A stretch of DNA of 64,000 nt from Rhodococcus yunnanensis NBRC 103083 (GCF_001895005.1 NZ_BCXH01000019.1:1-64000), one strand, 5' to 3'. Counted from the stretch's first letter, positions 10,246 through 19,059 are shown. Notes: generated by a model from the letters alone, not told the origin. Program-made: numbers and translations.

Positions 10246-11214
10246 TCAGCCGCAGGGGGCGGTGTGGGTATCGGCGTATGCGGGATCGAGCGCGGTCTGG
10301 ACGATGTAGGTGACGCGGGCGTCGAACGTCAACCCTTGGTGCGGAACCGCATTGGCCTCGCAGCCATCCTGGACCCACAGGTTGTGAACATCGGCCGAGC
10401 CGCTGGGGTCGAGGAACGTCCGCTCGGGAGGGGTGACGACCTTGTCGAACTTGGTCCCGACGACCGTATATCGAACGCCCGGCTCGACTTCGCCTCCGGC
10501 ATTGAGGCGCTGGAGCAACGGCGAACCGATCAGCTGCTGACGTCCTGCGGTACCGAGGCCGGTCAGACCGAACAGCATTTCCGAGATTATCGTCTGGTCC
10601 AGTCCAGCGGCTGCCAGGATCAGATACATCTGCTGTATGTCGCCGAAGTTGGTTCCGTGATTGGTACCGCCGAGCGTGACCAGATTTTCGACCTTGCTGC
10701 TCGCGGGGTTGGCGTCGTCGGCTCCACCGTTGAACTTGAGGTACTGGCGCGCGACCGTCCCGCCTTGCGAGTGGCCGACGATGTCGACCTTCTCTGCATC
10801 TGTGCTCGCCAGGACCGTGTCGATGAAGGTAGCGAGTCGCCCCGCTGATTCTGCGATGTCACCGAGGCCCCAGATGACCCTGTTCGGGTCGAGGAGCGTC
10901 TGAACGGCGCCGTAATCGAGGGCGTACACGCAGTAGCCCTGGTCGGCGAGAGCCGGTGCCATCGTCTGCCAGGTGGTTGCCATGTCCGCGCCCGTTCCGT
11001 GCACGAGCACAACGGGTCGTGGATGGGCTTCGGTCGGCACACACGACCAGTCGTTGGCGCCTGCGGGAGCAGCGCCCATGTCGGAGAAATCGGCAGGCAG
11101 TGGTGAGTCGGGTACATCTGCGGCGGCCGATGGAACGGAGGCGACTGCACTGCCCATCGAGATCAGTGCCGCGGATGCGAGAGCAATGGCGACCCTGCCA
11201 CTGTGTTTCGGCAC
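10246..11214 (-). CDS. Secreted class-2 lipase (alpha/beta hydrolase)
   Basis: An extracellular triacylglycerol lipase/esterase resembling the actinobacterial lipase class 2 family. A signal peptide (Arg, then an Ala-rich hydrophobic stretch ending near VPSAAADVP) precedes the mature domain. VVLVHGTG gives the oxyanion-hole region, VGHSQGGTVA the nucleophilic Ser, GTKFDKVVTP a likely acid residue and AVPHQGLTFD the His. Paired Cys residues flank the domain (DWSCVP, DQGYC, QDGCEA, and the final CG). I chose GTG 11214 because AGAAGGG lies nine bases before it. TTG 11220 is also in frame but too close to that site. It is convergent with the antigen 85-like gene and is separated from the upstream exporter operon by about 190 bases in which I see no gene. 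Confidence 0.85.
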   Translation of the reverse strand: MPKHSGRVAIALASAALISMGSAVASVPSAAADVPDSPLPADFSDMGAAPAGANDWSCVPTEAHPRPVVLVHGTGADMATTWQTMAPALADQGYCVYALDYGAVQTLLDPNRVIWGLGDIAESAGRLATFIDTVLASTDAEKVDIVGHSQGGTVARQYLKFNGGADDANPASSKVENLVTLGGTNHGTNFGDIQQMYLILAAAGLDQTIISEMLFGLTGLGTAGRQQLIGSPLLQRLNAGGEVEPGVRYTVVGTKFDKVVTPPERTFLDPSGSADVHNLWVQDGCEANAVPHQGLTFDARVTYIVQTALDPAYADTHTAPCG

Positions 11215-11408
11215 GTACAACGACCCTTCTTTCGGCCTTCTCGGTTGGTGAGATGCAGGCAGCGAAAAGCCGGGGCGAGGGGGTTCGTCTCCGGCGCCCC
11301 TAGGTTATCAGCGCACAGGGACGGTAAAATACATCAAAAGCGCGATATGGACGATCGTTTACCTATCGTTCGGTCTTGCGGCCTGATCCAGTTCGGGGTC
11401 GGGGCCCG

Positions 11409-12257
11409 CTAGCCCGTCTCTGATGCTTTCTTGTAACCCCGAATCGCGGGATACAAGAACACCGTCACCATGCCCGCTGACCAGGCGAGAGTTTGCAGGA
11501 CCGGAACCAGGACCGGCCCACCGAGCGAGAGACCGCGCATCGCATCGATCGCACACGACATCGGCTGAGCTGCCACGACGGGCTGCAGCCACGGGGGATA
11601 CGCGGCGACAGGTACGAACCCCGAATTGAAGAACATCAGCAGTGTGCAACCGATGGAGACGACCTCGACCAGGGGTGTCTGGCCGGCGACGGTGGCAAGA
11701 AAGGTGACCATCACCGCGAAGCCGATCCCGAACACGATGGGGAGCAGCAGAAGCGCGATTGCCGACAGGATTCCCTGGTTGAAGCGAAATCCGAGGATGA
11801 TTCCCACTGCGACGATGACCACCGTCGTCGCGAAGACGCGAATCGCCTCGGCCATCATGCGCCCGACCAAACCGGATGCACGATGTGTCGGCGTGGTCGC
11901 GAACCGACTGAGCAGACCGCTCGATTTTTCGCCTTTCAGGCCCACGGCGCTGACGATCGATCCGAACATCGCGCCGACCAGCGCGATCATCGGTACCGTC
12001 CCGTAGACACTCGGGGTGCCGGTGGCAGCCGAGATCGAATTTCCGAGAACGATTCTGAACATCAGGAGCGTCAGGGCCGGGTAGAGCAACGCTTGAATCA
12101 TCGTCGAGGGGTCGCGCAGCCACCGCGTGAGCAGCCGCTTGCATTGGATCACGCTGTGAGTCCACAGAGCCTGCGCGGAACTTTCGGGATACGTGAGCGT
12201 CGGGTCGGGGAAGCTCAGATTGCCGACCTGCCGTACGCCGTCGGTCGAGGTACTCAT
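11409..12257 (-). CDS. ABC-2 type exporter permease (DrrC-like, second permease)
   Basis: A 282-residue integral membrane protein with about six hydrophobic segments and the ABC-2 permease layout (RWLRDPSTMIQALLYP before the first segment; FVPVAAYPPWLQPVVAAQPMS before the last). It should form the exporter channel with the permease and ATPase encoded upstream. Its ATG (12257) overlaps the TGA of the upstream permease by four bases, so the genes are translationally coupled. Relatives (daunorubicin DrrB/C, mycobacterial DrrB/C) move drugs or lipids outward. The substrate is unknown, but it lies with an N-oxygenase and near an NRPS, which suits natural-product export. Confidence 0.88.
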   Translation of the reverse strand: MSTSTDGVRQVGNLSFPDPTLTYPESSAQALWTHSVIQCKRLLTRWLRDPSTMIQALLYPALTLLMFRIVLGNSISAATGTPSVYGTVPMIALVGAMFGSIVSAVGLKGEKSSGLLSRFATTPTHRASGLVGRMMAEAIRVFATTVVIVAVGIILGFRFNQGILSAIALLLLPIVFGIGFAVMVTFLATVAGQTPLVEVVSIGCTLLMFFNSGFVPVAAYPPWLQPVVAAQPMSCAIDAMRGLSLGGPVLVPVLQTLAWSAGMVTVFLYPAIRGYKKASETG

Positions 12258-13108
12258 GACCGCCTCGAATTGGCCCACAGGGCCAGTGGAACGAACGCAG
12301 CCAGCAATCCGGCTATCCATACGAGCGACGGCCACAACACGTGGAAGCTGACGCCGCCCTCGGCCATATCGCGCATGGAGAACGAGAACTGGGAAATCGG
12401 TTGGTTGCGCACTATCGGCCTTATCCATTCGGGGAATCCCGATTCGGGAACGAACCCGCACGAGGCCATGCCGAGTATCAATTGGGGGAGTGTGAGCATC
12501 TGGCTGGTTGCTTCGGGGCTCTTCGACAGAGTGCCGATCGCGTCCGCTCCGATCGAGAGCATCGTGCTGATCGCCAGCGCGAAGGCGCAGAACAGCACAG
12601 CCTGCCCCACGCCCGCGCTGAACCGAAAGCCGATCACGTGGCCGAACGCGAGTGCCGCCGTCAACGAGACGACCGAGCGCACGACGCCAGCGCAGATCCG
12701 AGAAATCAGGGGCACGGCACCTACGACCGGCATGGTCTGCAATCTCGTGTTGAACCCACTCAATGATTCGGACGACGCGCGTTGCGATGCCGAGATGGCC
12801 GTGAACGCCATGGCTTGCAGGACGATGATGGGCATCAGGAACTGGGCGTAGTCGATGCCCTGCAACTGCATCACGAACTTGAGCGGTAGATAGAAGCCGA
12901 CGGTGAAGATGAGCGGCGCGATCACCGCCACGACGAGCTCGCCGTGACGCAACATCGTCCACACGGTCCGCTTCGTCAGCACCAGCCACTGCACGAATCC
13001 CGACGGTCGGCGCTTGCGGTGGACAGTCCGTGCCGCAGAACCGACGTTCGACACGGAACGACCGACGTCGGCACCTGCGGCGTGCTCGCGAGAACTCGTG
13101 GCCGTCAT
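12254..13108 (-). CDS. ABC-2 type exporter permease (DrrB-like, first permease)
   Basis: A 284-residue ABC-2 family membrane protein. A basic cytoplasmic N-terminus (about 45 residues) is followed by LTKRTVWTMLRHGELV and six hydrophobic segments; CGFVPESGFPEWIRPIVRNQP resembles the conserved loop before the last segment. It starts at ATG 13108, inside the last codons of the ATPase gene (ATGA overlap), and overlaps the next permease the same way. It is probably one half of the membrane channel. The two permeases are paralogous in layout but not near-identical. Confidence 0.88.
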   Translation of the reverse strand: MTATSSREHAAGADVGRSVSNVGSAARTVHRKRRPSGFVQWLVLTKRTVWTMLRHGELVVAVIAPLIFTVGFYLPLKFVMQLQGIDYAQFLMPIIVLQAMAFTAISASQRASSESLSGFNTRLQTMPVVGAVPLISRICAGVVRSVVSLTAALAFGHVIGFRFSAGVGQAVLFCAFALAISTMLSIGADAIGTLSKSPEATSQMLTLPQLILGMASCGFVPESGFPEWIRPIVRNQPISQFSFSMRDMAEGGVSFHVLWPSLVWIAGLLAAFVPLALWANSRRS

Positions 13109-14112
13109 GAGAGATCGGGGCCTGTACTGGCAGCCGCGGGGACACGTTCGTCGCCGGGATGTGAATGTCCGGTCAGAGTCAGGAACACATCGTCGAGGGA
13201 GGGGCGTCGGAGTGCGATATCGGCGAGGTCGATTCCCGCGGAATCGATGCGTCGCAGAATCTCGGACAACGTCGACGCACCGCCCGGCGCAGGCACGGAC
13301 AGGCGCACTGCGTCCGGGCCGAGGTCGGATCGGTTCGCCGCCGGTAGGAGTTCCCCGAGTGCATCGGCCACGAGTAGCAACTGTGACGGGTCCATCGGAA
13401 CCACCTCGCAGTAACTGCCGCCGGTTCGAGCCTTCAACTCGTCCGAAGTGCCCTCGGCGATGACGGTGCCCCTGTCGATGACAATGATGTTGTCGCTCAG
13501 TACATCTGCTTCCTCCAGATACTGAGTGGTCAGAAGCACGGTGATTCCCTGCGCCTTCAGTGCCTGGACCAGCGACCACACCCCCTGCCGTGAACGAGGA
13601 TCGAGGCCCGTCGTCGGCTCGTCCAGGAATACGACCTGGGGTCGGACGACGAGGCCGCAGGCGATGTCGATTCGCCGGCGCATGCCGCCGGAGTATCCGC
13701 GTACCGGACGCTTCCCGGTGTCGGCGAGATCGAACTCCTCGAGCAGGGCGTTCGCCCGCGTTTTGGCGGCCTTCTTGTCCAGCCCCATCAGGCGTCCGAA
13801 GAGCTCGATGTTCTCGCGGCCGGACAAGGTGTCGTCGAGCGCGGCATACTGCCCGGTCATCATGATCGACCGTCGAACCGCCGCAGCGTCCGTCGTCACG
13901 TCGTGTCCTGCGACGATCGCGCGACCGGTATCCGGCTTGATCAGTGTCGACAACACCTTGACCGTGGTCGTCTTGCCTGCGCCGTTGGGGCCCAGAATTC
14001 CCAGAACTGTGCCGCGAGGCGCCGAGAAGCTGATTCCGCGGAGGGCATGGACGTCGTCGAACGATTTGTGGACGTCCTCCACCAGTACAGCTACATCCTC
14101 GGGTAAGGGCAT
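13105..14112 (-). CDS. ABC exporter ATP-binding protein (DrrA-like)
   Basis: The ATPase of the three-gene exporter. It has Walker A GPNGAGKTT, the signature RGYSGGMRRR and Walker B VVFLDEPTTGLD, followed by a C-terminal extension of about 100 residues as in the DrrA drug/lipid resistance subfamily. I chose ATG 14112 (protein begins MPLPEDVAVL) because GGAG lies seven bases upstream. A TTG at 14181 would add 23 residues unlike the family. It is the first of three overlapping exporter genes and lies about 120 bases after the N-oxygenase gene on the same strand, so one transcript may cover both enzymes and exporter. Confidence 0.92.
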   Translation of the reverse strand: MPLPEDVAVLVEDVHKSFDDVHALRGISFSAPRGTVLGILGPNGAGKTTTVKVLSTLIKPDTGRAIVAGHDVTTDAAAVRRSIMMTGQYAALDDTLSGRENIELFGRLMGLDKKAAKTRANALLEEFDLADTGKRPVRGYSGGMRRRIDIACGLVVRPQVVFLDEPTTGLDPRSRQGVWSLVQALKAQGITVLLTTQYLEEADVLSDNIIVIDRGTVIAEGTSDELKARTGGSYCEVVPMDPSQLLLVADALGELLPAANRSDLGPDAVRLSVPAPGGASTLSEILRRIDSAGIDLADIALRRPSLDDVFLTLTGHSHPGDERVPAAASTGPDLS

Positions 14113-14235
14113 CGATTCTCCGTGCGGTCGGTGTACGAATGGGTCGACGGTCGTGGCGGGTTCGCTCGTTCCACTATCCAATCCAGGCGCCCGCTCGAAA
14201 TGTTACCTGTCGGTGTATTGCGCTCGATCGAGCGC

Positions 14236-15207
14236 TCACTGCCACTCGATCCCGATTTCGTCTTCGACGTCGAGTTTTCGGCACATCGACCGTATTCCGC
14301 TGTAGTCCTGGAGCAACTTCTTGCGGCTCCCGTCGGCCTCTACTTCGCGCAGCATTCGTTCGTGGCCGGATATCTCCTCCAGGTCGAGAATCGTTGCCCA
14401 CGTCGAGAAATCGGTGCTCGAGAATGCATCCATGCCATCGGCCAATCCATCGAGAAACAAACGACGATCTGCCGAATTCAATGATTCGAAGACGATGCAG
14501 GCCACCTCGTCGGCAATCGAGGCATGGCAGTACTCGTCCCGATTGTGCAATTTCACAGTCGCGCGATTGACCGGCTGAATCAGATCGTTGTCCTCGATGA
14601 GATCGAGATACGAGGTGATCGAGATCTCGGCAACCGTGGTGAATGCAAGCGCGCTCAACGCCGCACCGGTCGAGTCGGTGGCGTTCGACTGCGCTGCTTG
14701 CCGGCGGCGGACCGTCGCGCTGAACGGGAGTGATCGGCTCCGCAGCGCCCACCCGCGTTTGCGTCGAGTAAGCGCGCTCGCATTCAAGTGCATCAGGGTG
14801 TGGTATTGCTCGTCGACCATGGCCTGGGTGACCGCGATCGACAGAACATCACCCAGGCCGGTGTCGAACGCGTCCTGCGCGAGCAACGAGAAACCAGGAT
14901 TGACCACGTATTGCTCGACATCCATCACGTTCTTGTTGAATGCGATCCACCCCCAGGCCCGCAGCTTCTCTCGCGTCGGCTCCGGGAGATCGCGGTAGGT
15001 CCGATGCTCGGCGAACGGAATCAGCGCTTCCGGAAAATCGTGCTTGTCGTGGTCGAAGAGGTCATCGAGATCGGGTTCGGCCTTCTTGACGGTGGCGCGG
15101 GTACCCCAGTTGTTCGCAAGACGCTTCACGACAGCGCTCTCGACGGCGTCGTCCGCGTCGTACTCGGGAAGTCGCGGATTCTCGATCACGTTCGGTTCCC
15201 CCTTCAC
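14236..15207 (-). CDS. AurF/CmlI-type diiron N-oxygenase
   Basis: A 323-residue non-haem diiron oxygenase of the AurF family, whose known members oxidise aryl amines to hydroxylamines or nitro groups (p-aminobenzoate in aureothin, the chloramphenicol amine). Candidate iron ligands are E98, E133, H136, E194, H221, E225 and H228. Their spacings (35, 3, 58, 27, 4, 3) match the AurF ligand set I recall (E101, E136, H139, E196, H223, E227, H230) to within one residue. It starts at GTG 15207, overlapping the stop of the PapC-like gene by four bases. That partner makes aromatic-amine chemistry plausible. The substrate is not provable from sequence. Confidence 0.9.
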   Translation of the reverse strand: MKGEPNVIENPRLPEYDADDAVESAVVKRLANNWGTRATVKKAEPDLDDLFDHDKHDFPEALIPFAEHRTYRDLPEPTREKLRAWGWIAFNKNVMDVEQYVVNPGFSLLAQDAFDTGLGDVLSIAVTQAMVDEQYHTLMHLNASALTRRKRGWALRSRSLPFSATVRRRQAAQSNATDSTGAALSALAFTTVAEISITSYLDLIEDNDLIQPVNRATVKLHNRDEYCHASIADEVACIVFESLNSADRRLFLDGLADGMDAFSSTDFSTWATILDLEEISGHERMLREVEADGSRKKLLQDYSGIRSMCRKLDVEDEIGIEWQ

Positions 15208-16073
15208 GTGCTGCTACTACGAACGATACCGAACAGCTCCGCGCACAGTGCTCGATATGCGTTGCCTTCGGGCACCGAAGACCCTGCTTCGGCCATCAAC
15301 TCGGCGAACCGGGCCTCCGATCCGGAATTCACCGTCGAATCGAGCTCACGCACGCTGTCCGCCAATGCCGACCTGGCCGCTGCTGCGTACGGATTGCCGG
15401 ACTGAACGTCCCAGTACACCTCCGGCTCGCCTCCGGATATCCGAGACAGCAGCGCGAGCGCAGTCCTGGCGGGGGGAGGTGCAATGGCATCGACGAGAGC
15501 CGGATCGACGTCGAGAGCACGCAACGCCGAGCCGAATGCCAGAACGGATGCATGGGTGAGGGCCTGCGTCGCGGCGGCCAGACGGTCGTGCCCCTCGGCG
15601 TCGGTGGTCACGACTCGGCCACCCCACGAGGTGATCCGAGCGAGGAAATCGTCGACCGGCTTTCCTTCACGGTGCACGACGGCGGCAACCGGGCGACCGT
15701 CCATGCCGAGCGAGGGAGCGAACATGGGGTTGATGCCCACCGTCGGACCAGTACGGTCTTCGGCCACCCGAGCGGCGAAACCAGTCTTCACCGACAGTGT
15801 TTCGACCAGCAACGTCTCCTCGCCGAACAACGACAGTGGTATCTGCAGCGCCACCGACTCGGGAACCGCGAGTACGACGACGGCAGCCGAAGCCAGAAGA
15901 GATCGCAGGGCGGCATCGGGTGCGAGGGCGTCGGCACACAGGTGTCCCGGACCACCCCTTCGTTCTGCCGGATCGACCGTGAGAACACTCTGGCCGTCCG
16001 ATTCGAGCAGTTGCGCGATCAGCGTCCCGACGGCGCCGCGTCCGCCGACCACCACGGCGTCGTAGATGTCCAT
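15204..16073 (-). CDS. Prephenate dehydrogenase family protein, possibly PapC-like
   Basis: A TyrA-family NAD(P)-dependent oxidative decarboxylase of 289 residues. VVVGGRGAVGTL (residues 7-18) is the dinucleotide-binding turn, ETLSVKTG (91-98) a conserved substrate-side segment, and INPMFAPSLG (114-123) replaces the HPMFGP of ordinary prephenate dehydrogenases. The lost His contacts the prephenate 4-hydroxyl, so Asn here would suit 4-amino-4-deoxyprephenate, the PapC substrate on the way to p-aminophenylalanine. Coupling to an AurF-like N-oxygenase supports this. No PapA or PapB partner is visible in the window. It may instead be the ordinary tyrosine-pathway TyrA with a variant motif. Confidence 0.75.
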   Translation of the reverse strand: MDIYDAVVVGGRGAVGTLIAQLLESDGQSVLTVDPAERRGGPGHLCADALAPDAALRSLLASAAVVVLAVPESVALQIPLSLFGEETLLVETLSVKTGFAARVAEDRTGPTVGINPMFAPSLGMDGRPVAAVVHREGKPVDDFLARITSWGGRVVTTDAEGHDRLAAATQALTHASVLAFGSALRALDVDPALVDAIAPPPARTALALLSRISGGEPEVYWDVQSGNPYAAAARSALADSVRELDSTVNSGSEARFAELMAEAGSSVPEGNAYRALCAELFGIVRSSST

Positions 16074-16076
16074 CGG

Positions 16077-16583
16077 TCAAGTATGGGGTGCTACCGAGGT
16101 GTCGCCGGATGCGGCGCGGGAGAGCCAGACGGTGATGTCGGCATGCACCACCTCCACGCCCGCGCGGTCCGTGATGGACACCGGGACGACCAGATCGGCG
16201 CCGTCGATCGCGTCGAAGTTCGGAATCGACGGCAACTCGGCAACAGCGGTCAAGGACGTAGTCGCCTTGGCGATGTACCGGACCGTCATCTCCTTGGGGA
16301 TCCATCGATGCGACGGCGGAACGGTGGCCTCCGCGAGCATGCCCATCGCGACCTCGGCGAGGTTGCATGCGGCGATTGCGTGGAATGTGCCCAGGTGATT
16401 GCGGATTCCCCACCACGTGGGGGCCGTGACTTCGCATCGGCCCGGCTCGAGTCGGCGGACACGGGGGAGTACGGAACAGAAATAGGGGACGCGCAAGCAC
16501 ATCCCGACCGAGAACGCTGCTTGGCCGACTATGTTGTGCGGAAGCTTCTGCCACAGTCCGTAGGTGGTGTTCGAAGGTGCCAT
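16077..16583 (-). CDS. Hotdog-fold DUF4442-like protein (thioesterase-like)
   Basis: A 168-residue protein whose pattern (WWGIRNHLGTFHAIAACNLAEVAMG in the middle, then a central helix and strands) resembles DUF4442/PaaI-like hotdog proteins. These are often acyl-CoA thioesterases or binding proteins. It ends three bases before the PapC-like gene and is probably the first gene of that run. It is also divergent from the S10 operon, so it may be a genomic neighbour rather than part of the pathway. Function is unproven. Confidence 0.7.
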   Translation of the reverse strand: MAPSNTTYGLWQKLPHNIVGQAAFSVGMCLRVPYFCSVLPRVRRLEPGRCEVTAPTWWGIRNHLGTFHAIAACNLAEVAMGMLAEATVPPSHRWIPKEMTVRYIAKATTSLTAVAELPSIPNFDAIDGADLVVPVSITDRAGVEVVHADITVWLSRAASGDTSVAPHT

Positions 16584-16638
16584 GGCTCCACCTTACTGCG
16601 GAGTAAGTTCGAGTGCGACGGCGTCGAAGACGCGGGAT

Positions 16639-16667
16639 TTGTACTCACGGCCGGTCTACGGCATACT
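16639..16667 (+). promoter_or_regulatory. Predicted S10 operon promoter and long leader
   Basis: TTGTAC (16639-16644) and CATACT (16662-16667) are 17 bases apart and fit a housekeeping sigma promoter. Transcription would leave an untranslated leader of about 380 bases before rpsJ. No convincing gene lies between 16584 and 17058; apart from this promoter and a hairpin near the end I see nothing else there. Confidence 0.45.
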
Positions 16668-16953
16668 GGTCGGGTTGCCTGGACTCGGGACGCGCCTTCG
16701 TGCGGCCGCGACCAGGTAAGAGCAGAACGGAACCAGCACTCCATGTGAGTGCGTTCGGTTCGCCAGCTCGGAGATGCACCGGACGGCCTCGTGCCGGAGG
16801 GTATCGAAGAAGAGCAAGCGGTCGAAGTATGAGTAGAAATGCGACACGCCCGACCGCGTGGACCGGAGAACCATGACAGATGAACAGCGGCAACGGATCG
16901 GGTCTTTTCCTGATCGCCAACGTTCGGTTCGTCGTGTGAGCACGAAGGCAGTT

Positions 16954-16985
16954 CGAGTCCTTTCGGCCTGAGGCCGAGCGACTCG
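16954..16985 (+). promoter_or_regulatory. Two-part hairpin in the rpsJ leader
   Basis: CGAGTC pairs with GACTCG around an inner TCGGCC/GGCCGA stem with a three-base loop. It lies about 75 bases before the rpsJ start and lacks a T-run, so it is not a simple terminator. A role in attenuation or in ribosomal-protein feedback (as with L4 in E. coli) is only a guess. Confidence 0.35.
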
Positions 16986-17058
16986 GGGACTGTGCATACG
17001 AGGTGGAGCGGGCCGAACGGCCGGTTCTACGACAAGCGGCAAGAAAAGGACACTAAGC

Positions 17059-17364
17059 GTGGCGGGACAAAAGATCCGCATCAGGCTCAAGGCCTACGAC
17101 CATGAGGCGATCGATGCGTCAGCGCGCAAGATCGTCGAGACGGTCACCCGTACGGGTGCCCGCGTCGTCGGACCGGTGCCGTTGCCGACCGAGAAGAACG
17201 TGTACTGCGTCATCCGTTCGCCCCATAAGTACAAGGACTCGCGCGAACACTTCGAGATGCGTACTCACAAGCGGCTCATTGACATCCTCGACCCGACGCC
17301 GAAGACGGTCGACGCGCTCATGCGCATCGATCTGCCTGCCAGTGTCGACGTCAACATCCAGTGA
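17059..17364 (+). CDS. rpsJ: 30S ribosomal protein S10
   Basis: The 101-residue S10 protein (MAGQKIRIRLKAYDHEAID start) of the small-subunit head, also the NusB partner in antitermination. It starts at GTG 17059 after AAAAGGA. Length and sequence are typical of mycobacteria and rhodococci. It is the first gene of the eleven-gene S10 operon. Confidence 0.98.
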   Translation: MAGQKIRIRLKAYDHEAIDASARKIVETVTRTGARVVGPVPLPTEKNVYCVIRSPHKYKDSREHFEMRTHKRLIDILDPTPKTVDALMRIDLPASVDVNIQ

Positions 17365-17378
17365 GCGCGGAGACAACG

Positions 17379-18044
17379 ATGACTGATAACAAGAATCGGC
17401 CTGCGACAGGAATTCTGGGCACCAAGCTCGGAATGACCCAGGTCTTCGACGAGAACAACCGCGTCGTTCCCGTGACCGTGATCAAGGCCGGCCCGAACGT
17501 GGTCACCCAGATCCGCACGCAGGAGCGCGACGGCTACAGCGCCGTCCAGGTCGCATTCGGTGCGATCGACCCGCGCAAGGTGAACAAGCCGACCACAGGC
17601 CAGTTCGAGAAGGCAGGCGTCACGCCTCGCCGCCACGTCGTGGAGATCCGTGTCGCCGACGCCTCGCAGTTCGAGGTCGGCCAGGAACTCACCGCGGCTG
17701 TGTTCGAGGACGGCGCCTACGTCGACGTCACCGGCACCAGCAAGGGCAAGGGCTTCGCCGGAACCATGAAGCGTCACGGCTTCAAGGGTCAGGGTGCGAG
17801 CCACGGTGCTCAGGCCGTTCACCGTCGCCCCGGATCCATCGGTGGCTGTGCAACTCCCGGCCGCGTGTTCAAGGGAATGCGCATGTCCGGACGCATGGGT
17901 GGCGACCGCGTGACCACGCAGAACCTCTCGGTCCACAAGGTGGACAGCGAGAACGGTCTGCTCTTGATCAAGGGAGCAATCCCGGGCCGTCGCGGCAACG
18001 TCGTGATCGTCAAGTCTGCATTGAAGGGTGGTGCACGGGCATGA
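17379..18044 (+). CDS. rplC: 50S ribosomal protein L3
   Basis: L3 (221 residues), an early-assembling 23S rRNA binder near the peptidyl-transferase centre. ILGTKLGMTQVF at the N-terminus and the RPGSIGGCATPGRVFKG loop are diagnostic. I chose ATG 17379, with GCGGAG eight bases upstream. GTG 17361, overlapping the rpsJ stop, would add six residues. Its stop overlaps the rplD start. Confidence 0.97.
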   Translation: MTDNKNRPATGILGTKLGMTQVFDENNRVVPVTVIKAGPNVVTQIRTQERDGYSAVQVAFGAIDPRKVNKPTTGQFEKAGVTPRRHVVEIRVADASQFEVGQELTAAVFEDGAYVDVTGTSKGKGFAGTMKRHGFKGQGASHGAQAVHRRPGSIGGCATPGRVFKGMRMSGRMGGDRVTTQNLSVHKVDSENGLLLIKGAIPGRRGNVVIVKSALKGGARA

Positions 18045-18718
18045 CCAGCCTCGAGAAGAAGACTGAAACCAAGTTGACGCTGGACGTCAAGGTCGCCGGT
18101 GGCAAGACCAACGGCACCGTCGATCTCCCCGCCGAGATCTTCGACGCGCCTGCGAACATCGCACTGCTGCACCAGGTCGTCGTGGCACAGCTCGCTGCTG
18201 CTCGTCAGGGAACCCACTCCACGAAGACTCGTGGCGAGGTTCGCGGCGGTGGCAAGAAGCCGTACCGCCAGAAGGGCACCGGCCGCGCACGCCAGGGCTC
18301 GACCCGCGCTCCGCAGTTCGTCGGCGGTGGCACGGTCCACGGACCGCAGCCGCGTGACTACAGCCAGCGGACCCCGAAGAAGATGAAGGCCGCAGCACTG
18401 CGCGGAGCCCTCTCCGACCGGACCCGCAGCGAGCGTCTGCACGTGATCACCGAACTGGTGGCCGGACAGACCCCGTCGACCAAGGTCGCCAAGTCCTTCC
18501 TCGCCGAGATCTCGGGTCGCAAGAAGGTTCTTCTGGTCGTCGGTCGCGAGGACATCGCAGCGTGGAAGAGCGTCCAGAACCTGGAAGGCGTGCACCCCAT
18601 CGCACCCGACCAGCTCAACACGTACGACGTGCTCGAAGCCGATGACGTCGTCTTCAGCGTGGAAGCGCTGAACGCGTTCATCGCAGGGCCTGCGAAGAAC
18701 GAGGAGGGTAGCAAGTGA
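18041..18718 (+). CDS. rplD: 50S ribosomal protein L4
   Basis: L4 (225 residues), with the long rRNA-binding loop (RGGGKKPYRQKGTGRARQGS) that reaches the exit tunnel. Its ATG overlaps the rplC stop (ATGA) and its stop overlaps the rplW start, so translation is coupled. In E. coli L4 represses its own operon; whether it does so here is unknown. Confidence 0.98.
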   Translation: MTSLEKKTETKLTLDVKVAGGKTNGTVDLPAEIFDAPANIALLHQVVVAQLAAARQGTHSTKTRGEVRGGGKKPYRQKGTGRARQGSTRAPQFVGGGTVHGPQPRDYSQRTPKKMKAAALRGALSDRTRSERLHVITELVAGQTPSTKVAKSFLAEISGRKKVLLVVGREDIAAWKSVQNLEGVHPIAPDQLNTYDVLEADDVVFSVEALNAFIAGPAKNEEGSK

Positions 18719-19020
18719 CCACCATCGCCGATCCCCGCGACATCTTGCTGGCACCGGTCATCTCCGAGAAGTCCTACGGACTGATCGAGGAAGGCACCTA
18801 CACCTTCCTGGTGCACCCGGATTCGAACAAGACGCAGATCAAGATCGCCGTCGAGAAGATTTTCGACGTCACCGTGACCAGCGTCAACACGCAGAACCGT
18901 CAGGGCAAGCGCAAGCGGACCCGATTCGGTTACGGCAAGCGCAAGGACACCAAGCGCGCGCTCGTAACGCTCTCCGCCGACAGCAAGCCCATCGAGATCT
19001 TCGGAGGTCCGGTCGCGTAA
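18715..19020 (+). CDS. rplW: 50S ribosomal protein L23
   Basis: L23 (101 residues), which sits at the tunnel exit and docks trigger factor and SRP. DPRDILLAPVISEKSY and VNTQNRQGKRKR are characteristic. It starts at GTG 18715, overlapping the rplD stop. Confidence 0.98.
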   Translation: MTTIADPRDILLAPVISEKSYGLIEEGTYTFLVHPDSNKTQIKIAVEKIFDVTVTSVNTQNRQGKRKRTRFGYGKRKDTKRALVTLSADSKPIEIFGGPVA

Positions 19021-19059
19021 GCGACTGGGACTCTTCGGATATAGAGGACGAGAAGACTC

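Noticed and set aside
12254..13579. A longer permease reading frame of 441 codons
   Set aside because: The frame runs back through the ATPase gene. The real start is ATG 13108, overlapping the ATPase stop.
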